Assembly (NCBI RefSeq): GCF_030164425.1
Contig: NZ_JASNJD010000022.1
Location: 1-64,000 of the forward strand
Origin: Pseudodonghicola flavimaris
GTDB lineage: Bacteria > Pseudomonadota > Alphaproteobacteria > Rhodobacterales > Rhodobacteraceae
Reading direction: 5' to 3'
DNA length: 64,000 nucleotides
Below, one piece after another: positions 57,744-64,000 of the stretch. The notes beneath the pieces are model-generated. The model was not told where the DNA came from, did not search any database, and saw nothing but the letters and a program-made list of their open reading frames with translations. Within the stretch, counting starts at the first letter, position 1, and each line of letters opens with the position of its first letter. The translations under genes were made by a program, and so were the position numbers.

Positions 57744-58975
57744 TTCGTCTTCTCCTCTTCGCGGGCGAGGCGCAGCATTTCCTCGCGGCTGGCGATCTTG
57801 GCGCGGCACCGGTCGTCGGGGGCCGTCGCGATTTCATGTGCGTCAATACGCGTCCAGCCGCTGTAGTCCACCCGGGCATCCAGATCGGACAGGATGACGC
57901 GGCCGGGTTTGTCCGGATCCGGCGTCAGCTCTGCCAGGATACGGGTGGCAAGCGCCTGGGCATCGGCGCGGTTTTCCGGAATCGTCCCACGCGGGCCCCG
58001 GCGAAACCAGCCGGTGGCATAGAGGCCCGGGGCCAGCACGCCGGCCTCGGCATCCTGCGCCCCTGCCAGCAGCGTATCGCGCGGCAGCACACCGTCGGCG
58101 CAAAAGCCGATGGCGGTCAGGACCGAGGTGCAGGGCAGGGTTTCCTCACCCGCCGTCGTCTGGAACCGCATGGCGGTGACCCGTTCGTCGCCCTCGACCG
58201 CCAGCGGCGTCAGGCCGAAGCGGAAGGTGACGCGGCGCGGGCCTGTGGCATGGCCGTGCAGCGCCAGAACCGCCTCGATTTTCTTGGCCTCGGCGGCATC
58301 CTCGCTGGAGCCTGCCCCTTCGACGTGGATGGTCACGCCGGAGAGCTTCGACAGTTCCTTGATCATTACGGTGTCGAATTTCGCCTGCGCGGCGGGGGAA
58401 CGGCCGGTGATGGTGATCTCCTCGACGCCGTTCTGGCGCAGCCAGCCGGTGGCGACGGGGCCGAGGTCGGACCCCTCCAGCTCTTCCGGTTGCTTGGCGA
58501 GCAGCCGCAGAAGATCGATCGCCACATTGCCGTTGCCGACGATCAGCGGGCGTGGACCCAGATCGGGCAGCGGCGTCGCGTCGGGGTGGTCATAGAGCGC
58601 GCGGGTGATCGCTCCGGCGCCATGGATGCCGGGCAGGTCGCCGCCGGGAATTTCCAGCGCCCGATCCTGCATCAGCCCGGCGGCCAGAACCACCGCGTCA
58701 TAGGCGGTTTGCAGCGCCTCCAGCGTCACCTCCTGGCCAAGGGTGATATTGCCGTGGAACTGGGCGCCCTGACGTTCGAAGATGCGGGCGAACTGCCGCG
58801 CCACGCCCTTGGTGCCCTGATGGTCGGCGGCCACGCCATAGCGCACCAGCCCATAGGGCACCGGCAGCCGGTCGATCAGGTCGACTTCCAGCTCGGGCGC
58901 GGCCTTCAGCAACGATTGCGCCAGAAAGCAGCCTGAGGGGCCGGCGCCGACGATGGCGATTTTACCTGCGGTCAT
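57740..58975 (-). CDS. FAD-dependent ferredoxin/flavodoxin-NADP reductase (FprA/adrenodoxin reductase family)
   Basis: 411 residues. FAD site IAIVGAGPSGCFLAQSLLK at the N-terminus, FAD-contact VDLIDRLPVPYGLVRYGVAADHQ, NADPH site RPLIVGNGNVAIDLLRLLA, and the family end YATGWFRRGPRGTIPENRADA. This class reduces flavodoxins and ferredoxins that serve P450s. It overlaps both the ALDH gene and the flavodoxin gene by 4 bp. The operon shows the reductase-flavodoxin pair but no oxygenase; the latter is probably upstream, beyond 64000. Confidence 0.94.
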   Translation of the reverse strand: MTAGKIAIVGAGPSGCFLAQSLLKAAPELEVDLIDRLPVPYGLVRYGVAADHQGTKGVARQFARIFERQGAQFHGNITLGQEVTLEALQTAYDAVVLAAGLMQDRALEIPGGDLPGIHGAGAITRALYDHPDATPLPDLGPRPLIVGNGNVAIDLLRLLAKQPEELEGSDLGPVATGWLRQNGVEEITITGRSPAAQAKFDTVMIKELSKLSGVTIHVEGAGSSEDAAEAKKIEAVLALHGHATGPRRVTFRFGLTPLAVEGDERVTAMRFQTTAGEETLPCTSVLTAIGFCADGVLPRDTLLAGAQDAEAGVLAPGLYATGWFRRGPRGTIPENRADAQALATRILAELTPDPDKPGRVILSDLDARVDYSGWTRIDAHEIATAPDDRCRAKIASREEMLRLAREEEKTK

Positions 58976-60477
58976 AGTCCCTCCACGGTCGCTGCGGCCC
59001 AGGGGTGCATCTGGCCGGTGAGATCGGTGTAAAAACTCTTCTGTGCCATATAGGCGCGCAGCCCCTGACGGCCCTTTTCCCGACCGACGCCGCTGTCGTC
59101 CTCGCCGCCGAAGGGCGTGGAGATCGAGAACTGCTTATAGGTGTTGTGCCAGATGGTGCCGGAGCGGATGGCGCGACCGACCCGCCAGGCCTTCGGGAAG
59201 TCCCGGGTCCAGAGACCGCAGGCAAGGCCATAGTCGTTATCGTTCGACTGGGCGATCACATCTGCCTCGTCCTCAAAGGGCATCACCACCAGAACTGGGC
59301 CGAACACCTCTTCGCGACAGATGCGGTCGGTGTTCGTCACGCCGGCCAGGATGGTGGGCAGGTAATAGCTGCCCTTGGCATAAAGGTCGCCCTCCGGGAT
59401 GGCGCCGCCACAGAGCAGTTCGGCGCCGTCGGCAATCGCGCGGGCAACGTGATCGGCAACCTCGGCACGGTGGTCCATGTGGATCAGTGGCGCGACCTGG
59501 GTGTCGGCATCGAAGGGATGGCCGACCTTCAGCCGCTTGGTCGCCTCGACCAGACGCGGCACGAAGCTGTCATAGATGCTTTTCTGCACGAACAACCGCG
59601 ATCCGGCGATGCAGCTTTGCCCTGAGGAGGAGAAAATGCCGAACAGGATGCCGGCCAGCGCCTGATCCTGATCCGCGTCCTCGAAGACGATGGTGGGGGA
59701 TTTGCCGCCCAGCTCCAGGCTGACCGGCATCAGCTTGTCGGCGGCCTGACGTGCCAGCGCGCGGCCTGTGGTGGTGCCGCCGGTAAAGCTGACGCGGGCG
59801 ATGTCGGGATGTTCCACCAGCAGGTTGCCGATCTCGCGCCCCGATCCCGGCAGCACCGAGAACAGGCCCTTGGGCAGGCCCGCCGCATCGACGATGCGGG
59901 CCAGCTCCAGCGCGGTGAGCGGCGACCAGGAGGCGGGTTTCAGGATCACCGCATTGCCGGCGGCGAGCGCCGGGGCCACCTTTTGCGCGTCCGACGCGAT
60001 CGGAGAGTTCCAGGGCGTGATCGCTGCGACGATGCCCAGCGGCTCGTGCACCGACATGGTCAGCGCGGTGCCGCGCTGCACCGTCAGATCCTCGTCCATC
60101 GTTTCCACCACCGCGCCGAAATAGCGGAAGGTGCCGGCGGCGGAGGCGGCGAGCGCGGCGGTCTCCCGCAGGGTCTTGCCGGTGTCGCGGGTCTGGATTT
60201 GCGAGATGCGGTCGATATTCGCCTCGATCCCGTCGGCGATGGCATAGAGGTAGCGCGCGCGTTCATGCGGCTTCAGCCCCAGCCAGGCCGGATCGGCCTG
60301 CGCCGCCTTGGCCCTGGCGATGGCCTCTTCCCCATCGGCGCGCGAGGCGCCCTTCAGCACCCGGTTGACGCTGCCGTCGGCCGGAAAGACCGAGGTGATC
60401 TCGGCCCCGGTGCCCTCGCGCCAGTCGCCGGCCAGATAGAGGCGCCCGTCCGGCATCCCGTCGAAAGTCGTATCCAT
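58972..60477 (-). CDS. Aldehyde dehydrogenase (NAD(P)+)
   Basis: 501 residues, the normal ALDH length. Catalytic Cys289 in SSGQSCIAGSRL and Glu255 in VSLELGGKSPTIVFEDA; cofactor motifs ITPWNSPI, KPASWSPLTAL and FTGGTTTGRAL (Gly-rich). The C-terminal substrate loop carries TPFGGEDDSGVGREKG, usual for the broad ALDH family. The ATG overlaps the NadX-like stop by one base (TGATG). Oxidises an aldehyde intermediate to the acid; probably the product of the ThDP enzyme or of the SDR. Confidence 0.94.
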   Translation of the reverse strand: MDTTFDGMPDGRLYLAGDWREGTGAEITSVFPADGSVNRVLKGASRADGEEAIARAKAAQADPAWLGLKPHERARYLYAIADGIEANIDRISQIQTRDTGKTLRETAALAASAAGTFRYFGAVVETMDEDLTVQRGTALTMSVHEPLGIVAAITPWNSPIASDAQKVAPALAAGNAVILKPASWSPLTALELARIVDAAGLPKGLFSVLPGSGREIGNLLVEHPDIARVSFTGGTTTGRALARQAADKLMPVSLELGGKSPTIVFEDADQDQALAGILFGIFSSSGQSCIAGSRLFVQKSIYDSFVPRLVEATKRLKVGHPFDADTQVAPLIHMDHRAEVADHVARAIADGAELLCGGAIPEGDLYAKGSYYLPTILAGVTNTDRICREEVFGPVLVVMPFEDEADVIAQSNDNDYGLACGLWTRDFPKAWRVGRAIRSGTIWHNTYKQFSISTPFGGEDDSGVGREKGRQGLRAYMAQKSFYTDLTGQMHPWAAATVEGL

Positions 60478-61289
60478 CAGATTGCCACCACTGCCAGCCG
60501 GTTCCGGATCTCCCGCAGGACGGAATAGATCGTCGACACGCTGGTCTTCGCGTTGCCCTTGGAGGGCAGGTTTTCGATTTTCATGCTGTAGTTCGCCACG
60601 TTCGAGCGCACCTCATAGGCATGGATATTACCGGGCGCGGCCGGATCGGCGATCAGCTCCACCCGCGTGGCATCGAGGCCGGCGCCGGCCAGCGCCAGCG
60701 TTGCCGCCACATTGGCGTTCTTGGGAAACTGCGAGGCCGCCTCGCGCGCCGTGCCTTCGAAGAAGACCAGCGCGTGATTGAGCGTTTCCAGATCCGTCAC
60801 CTCTTCCGCCGGGGTGCCGGCCCAGGCCTTGGGCGGCTTGATGCCGCGATAGGTGACCTCGACAGGCCCCGAGGCGGAGAGCGAGGCGAGAAGGTCGATC
60901 CCGCCCACCGCGCCCGCCGGCAGCACGATCCGCGCACCGCCAGCCTGGGCCGCCGCCTTCAGCTCCGTCGCCAGCGCATCGTCCGACATCGCGCCGATGG
61001 AGACGACCACGGTGTCGATGCCGGCGCGCAGCACGGCGGGCACATGGGCGGTGACGCCCGCGTGGCCGGCGCATTCCACCACCAGATCGGGGGCGCCGGC
61101 GATCAGTGCCTCAGCCGTTTCCACCGCTGCTATGGGCAGGGCGAAGCCGCCGGCCGCCTCGGCTGCGGCTGTCGCCTTGCCGGGGCGCACCAGCAGCGTC
61201 ACGCGGGTGACGGCGGGGGCGCCCGGCTGGCTCAGCAGCTCCAGTAGGGTCTGGGCGATGTTGCCGTATCCGATCACACCGAGATGCAT
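60477..61289 (-). CDS. Aspartate dehydrogenase-like protein (NadX/DUF108 family)
   Basis: 270 residues. The Rossmann start is HLGVIGYGNIAQTLLELL; DLVVECAGHAGVTAHVPAVL, SIGAMSDDAL, PAGAVGGIDLLASL and FPKNANVAATLALAG match L-aspartate dehydrogenase and its relatives. True AspDH makes iminoaspartate for NAD; in a catabolic cluster the protein may act as an amine or imine dehydrogenase on a non-aspartate substrate. It follows the ThDP gene by 6 bp and overlaps ALDH by one base. Confidence 0.88.
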   Translation of the reverse strand: MHLGVIGYGNIAQTLLELLSQPGAPAVTRVTLLVRPGKATAAAEAAGGFALPIAAVETAEALIAGAPDLVVECAGHAGVTAHVPAVLRAGIDTVVVSIGAMSDDALATELKAAAQAGGARIVLPAGAVGGIDLLASLSASGPVEVTYRGIKPPKAWAGTPAEEVTDLETLNHALVFFEGTAREAASQFPKNANVAATLALAGAGLDATRVELIADPAAPGNIHAYEVRSNVANYSMKIENLPSKGNAKTSVSTIYSVLREIRNRLAVVAI

Positions 61290-61295
61290 TGCGGT

Positions 61296-62969
61296 TTACT
61301 CCGTCTTGCCGGCGGCGCCAGCGGGCGGACCGGCAAAGCTCTGGGCGAAGGGACCGATGGCGCACATGTCGACCTCGATCAGGCGCGGACCGTCGGCGGC
61401 GATGGCGGTTTCCAGCACGGCCTCGAACTCGGTCACGTCACCGACCCGCACATGCGGCATGTTGATCGAGCCGCAGAAGGCCTCGAAATCCGGGACATGC
61501 AGCTGCGAATAGTGCCGGCGGCTGTCGTATTGCGCGTCCTGGATGTTCTGGATCACCCCATAGGCCTGATCGTTCATCAGCACATAGACCAGCGGCGCGC
61601 GTTCCTCGACGGCGGTGATCATCTCGGCCAGGCCCAGCATGGTGCCGCCGTCGCCGATCAGGGTGATCGCCTTGCGCCCCTCGCAGGCCAGCGCCGCGCC
61701 CACGCCCATCGCCACGCCCTGACCGATGCCACCGCCAAGCGCGTGAACGCCCTGGGTCGGCTCGGACAGCCGGACATAGCGGTTGCCGAAGGTCGAGTTC
61801 GAGATGGTCACATCGCGGACCCAGACGTGATTGCCTTCGCCCACCTTGGCGCTGATCGCATCGGCGATGACGCGATAGGCGCCAAGCTGATCGCGCAGCC
61901 GGCCCTCGGCGGTGGCGCGGGCCTTGGCAATATCGAAGGTCAGCTGCGGATCGGTGTCCAGCTTCTCGGGCAGACGGTCGAGCAGCCGGCGCAGCGTGTC
62001 GGCGGCATCGCCATGGGCGAAGACGTCGATCGGATAGTTGCGCCCGCCCTGGCCGGCGTCGGCGTCGATCTGCAGCAGCGGCCGGGGCAACGGCATCTGG
62101 TTGTTGCGCGTCTCGTTGCCGCGCAGGCGGGAGCCGACGACCAGCATCAGATCGCAGGTCTGATAGAGGTCGGATGCATCCGGCCCCATGTTGAAGGCGC
62201 CGAGCGTGGCGGCCTCTTCCTCCGAGACCACGCCGCGGCCGTTGGTCGAGCTGACGACGCCGACGCCGCGGCGCATCAGTTCGGTCGCCTCGGCCACCGC
62301 GTTGCGGGCGCCGCCGCCCAGCCAGATCAGCGGGCGTTTGGCGGATTTCAGATGTTCGGCGATTTCGTCGATGACGCTGTCGGGCGCGATCGGGCGCTGG
62401 ATCACCGGGGCGTGGATACGCGCGGTGCTGGTCACCGGGCTGCGCTGCACGTCGACCGGCACCTCAAGGCTCACCGGGCCGGAGGGGGCGGAGAGGGCAG
62501 CGGAGACCGCCGCACTCAGGGTGCCGAGGGCGCCATTGGCGTCCCAGATGCGGAAGACGGATTTCGACACGCCGCGCAGCATCTCGGCCTGTTTCGGCAC
62601 GTCGTGGATCGGCGCGCGGTCGCGGTCGGCATAGTTGGTGTCGACCTGGCTGGTCAGATGCAGCACCCGGCTGCCGGCGGTCAGCGCCTCGGCCTGGGCA
62701 CCGGCGGCGTTGCCGGCGGCGGTGCCGGTCGAGGTCAGGCAGACCCCCAGCCCACCGGAGGCGCGGGCGAAGGCATCGGCCATGTTCATCGCCCCGGCCT
62801 CGCCCCGGGCGGGCACGAAGCGGATCCGGCCCTGACGCGCCACCGCGTCGAGGATCGGCATGTTGTGGATGGAGATCACGCCGAAGATCGTCGTGACACC
62901 GACATCGGCCAGGGCCTCGGCGATGAAATCGCCGACGGTGGCGACTTGCTGGATATTCTCGTGTTTCAT
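61296..62969 (-). CDS. Thiamine-diphosphate-dependent enzyme (acetolactate synthase/decarboxylase-like)
   Basis: 557 residues with three ThDP domains. The PYR domain has the catalytic Glu in RFVPARGEAGAMNMADAFARASG; the middle domain follows with LKSAKRPLIWLGGGARNA; the PP domain has the ThDP metal motif GDGGTMLGLAEMITAVEERAPLVYVLMNDQ (GDG...N about 30 later), with MGVGAALACEGRKAITLIGDGG. ATG 62969 with AGGGAC at 9 nt; GTG 62975 is a weaker alternative. It may decarboxylate or ligate a 2-oxo acid or cleave a diketone to the aldehyde oxidised by the ALDH. Confidence 0.9.
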   Translation of the reverse strand: MKHENIQQVATVGDFIAEALADVGVTTIFGVISIHNMPILDAVARQGRIRFVPARGEAGAMNMADAFARASGGLGVCLTSTGTAAGNAAGAQAEALTAGSRVLHLTSQVDTNYADRDRAPIHDVPKQAEMLRGVSKSVFRIWDANGALGTLSAAVSAALSAPSGPVSLEVPVDVQRSPVTSTARIHAPVIQRPIAPDSVIDEIAEHLKSAKRPLIWLGGGARNAVAEATELMRRGVGVVSSTNGRGVVSEEEAATLGAFNMGPDASDLYQTCDLMLVVGSRLRGNETRNNQMPLPRPLLQIDADAGQGGRNYPIDVFAHGDAADTLRRLLDRLPEKLDTDPQLTFDIAKARATAEGRLRDQLGAYRVIADAISAKVGEGNHVWVRDVTISNSTFGNRYVRLSEPTQGVHALGGGIGQGVAMGVGAALACEGRKAITLIGDGGTMLGLAEMITAVEERAPLVYVLMNDQAYGVIQNIQDAQYDSRRHYSQLHVPDFEAFCGSINMPHVRVGDVTEFEAVLETAIAADGPRLIEVDMCAIGPFAQSFAGPPAGAAGKTE

Positions 62970-62990
62970 GCCCACGTCCCTATGTGTCCC

Positions 62991-63779
62991 TTAGATGTGC
63001 CGGTTCAGGCCGCCCGAAACATCGAGCTGCGCACCGGTGATGTAGCTGGCCGCACGCGACCCGAGAAATGCGATGGCATTGGCGGCCTCTTCGGCGTCGC
63101 CCAGACGCTGCATCGGAATGCCCTTGCGTTCGGCCAGATCGCGATACCATTGCTCGCGGCTGACGCTCTGATCCTCTCGGGCGGCAAAGCGGCGGGTCCA
63201 TTGCCCCGATCCGATCAGCCCCATCAGCACCGAATTGACGCGCACGTCGGGCGCCAGTTCCAGGCTGAGGGATTTCAGCATGTTCTGCACCCCGGCGCGG
63301 GCCGAGGAGGTGCAGACCATATGGCTTTCTGGCTGATAGGCCAGCAGAGAGTTCACCGCGACGATGGCGCCCTTGGTCTCCTTCAGCATCGGCAGGAAGG
63401 CGCGGATCGGCAGCACCTGGCTGAAGATCTTCAGCTCATATTCGTCGCGCCAGTCCTGGTTCGAGGTATCGGCGAAGGTCGACTGACGGCCCTGGCCGGC
63501 GTTGTTCACCAAGAGGTCGCAGCGCCCGAAGCTGTCCTTCACCTTGTCGGCGAAGGCGTTCACTGCCTCCTCATCCAGCACCGAAAAGGCATCGGTCAGC
63601 ACCCGGTCGGCGCCGAAGTCGCGGCGCAGCACCTCGGCCACATCCTCCAGCCGGGAGGCGTTGCGGGCGCAGAGCGCGACCTTGGCGCCCGACTCCAGCA
63701 ACACCCGCACCGTGGCCAGCCCGATGCCGGAGGAGCCGCCGGTCACCACGGCGACGGAATTCTCGTACCCGAAGTTCAT
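62991..63779 (-). CDS. SDR-family oxidoreductase lacking the YxxxK catalytic pair
   Basis: 262 residues with a normal SDR coenzyme start (VVTGGSSGIGLATV) and DLLVNNAGQG. The conserved Ser lies in VAVNSLLAYQ. Where classical SDRs have Tyr-x3-Lys, the aligned stretch reads CTSSARAGVQN, placing Thr-x3-Arg there. The rest of the fold and the C-terminal ITGAQLDVSGG are intact. Either the enzyme uses another acid-base set or the gene product has a binding role. GGAGG precedes ATG 63779; the start overlaps the VOC stop by 4 bp. Confidence 0.88.
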   Translation of the reverse strand: MNFGYENSVAVVTGGSSGIGLATVRVLLESGAKVALCARNASRLEDVAEVLRRDFGADRVLTDAFSVLDEEAVNAFADKVKDSFGRCDLLVNNAGQGRQSTFADTSNQDWRDEYELKIFSQVLPIRAFLPMLKETKGAIVAVNSLLAYQPESHMVCTSSARAGVQNMLKSLSLELAPDVRVNSVLMGLIGSGQWTRRFAAREDQSVSREQWYRDLAERKGIPMQRLGDAEEAANAIAFLGSRAASYITGAQLDVSGGLNRHI

Positions 63780-64000
63780 TCTGCCGCCTCCGTCGTGGTC
63801 TTGCGCATTTCGGGGAAGCCCGGATCGGGGCGACCCTGCATCACCGCGCGCTGCGCGGGCGTGGGCGGGCCGGCGGTCATCCACTGGTCCATCTTCTCGG
63901 GCACGTCGCGCGGCCAGACCTGCGCCTCATGGGTGGCCTCGTCGATCTGCTGCACCTCCGAGGTGAATTCGATCACGAAACCCGAGGGCGAGACGAAATA
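63776..64000 (-). CDS. VOC-family (extradiol dioxygenase-like) protein, 3' fragment
   Basis: The frame runs off the right edge; the 74-residue C-terminal part is seen. YFVSPSGFVIEFTSEVQQID is the terminal VOC beta-alpha module, with the Glu metal ligand in FVIEF and the PSGF turn, as in type I extradiol ring-cleavage enzymes. It then has a C-terminal tail VWPRDVPEKMDQWMTAGPP. It overlaps the SDR by 4 bp (ATGA). It is the leading visible gene of the coupled minus-strand operon that ends with the pentapeptide gene. The metal His ligands lie outside the window. Confidence 0.8.
   Translation of the reverse strand, partial: YFVSPSGFVIEFTSEVQQIDEATHEAQVWPRDVPEKMDQWMTAGPPTPAQRAVMQGRPDPGFPEMRKTTTEAAE

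Noticed and set aside
1-64000. CRISPR arrays, insertion sequences, tRNA or rRNA genes, prophage or integrase signatures
   Set aside because: I looked for spaced direct repeats, transposase motifs, CCA-ended cloverleafs and integrase motifs while reading and found none; the spike-base gene alone is not evidence of a prophage.

Overview
The window is GC-rich, tightly packed alphaproteobacterial chromosome. Rhodobacterales (Rhodobacter/Roseobacter-type) is the likeliest order, judging from the TAXI-TRAP and BMP-type transport operons, a homologue of the Rhodobacter gene-transfer-agent spike-base protein, and a Rhodobacterales-like exopolysaccharide locus. Taxonomy is inferred from gene content only. 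I saw no tRNA, rRNA, insertion sequence, CRISPR array or prophage. Most genes sit in overlapping, translationally coupled operons.

Layout. 1-0.2 kb: 3' end of a manC-type gene with a textbook terminator. 0.3-5.4 kb (-): RpiR regulator, TAXI solute-binding protein, fused DctMQ permease and UspA protein. 5.4-7.6 kb (+): divergent class III aminotransferase and BKACE enzyme; an RpiR-type operator overlaps the promoter. 7.8-13.4 kb (+): MFS exporter, TonB-dependent receptor and di-heme peroxidase. 13.4-15.8 kb: RTX metalloprotease (-), then a GTA-type spike-base protein and an unknown protein (+). 15.9-23.2 kb (-): BMP-type ABC importer followed by a 2OG-Fe(II) dioxygenase, a VOC protein, a cysteine hydrolase and RidA, probably one nitrogen-compound uptake and breakdown operon.

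23.6-38.0 kb is an exopolysaccharide locus: three glycosyltransferases, Wzx-like flippase, Wza-like exporter, hybrid histidine kinase with a periplasmic molybdopterin-fold partner, a WecG-type/initiating-transferase fusion, LuxR-type response regulator, GumC-like chain-length protein and Wzy-like polymerase. The main observation of this report is here. A 7-4-7 inverted repeat (CCTATCC-N4-GGATAGG) occurs in four intergenic regions of this locus and is probably the operator of the resident response regulator. The kinase, regulator and EPS genes would then form one self-contained circuit.

38.1-49.5 kb: a TetR-controlled RND efflux operon with two adaptors (TriABC-like), divergent from a YhiI-RbbA-YhhJ-type ABC export operon, with a 25-bp palindrome between them. 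49.5-55.7 kb: acyl-CoA catabolism genes (dehydrogenase, hydratase, ligase, SDR, TIGR03084-like protein) around a TetR gene with a 26-bp palindromic operator. 55.8-64.0 kb: an IclR regulator convergent with a coupled catabolic operon (VOC dioxygenase-like, divergent SDR, ThDP enzyme, aspartate dehydrogenase-like, ALDH, FprA-type reductase, flavodoxin, pentapeptide protein). Its reductase-flavodoxin pair suggests that a P450 or other oxygenase lies just beyond the right edge.
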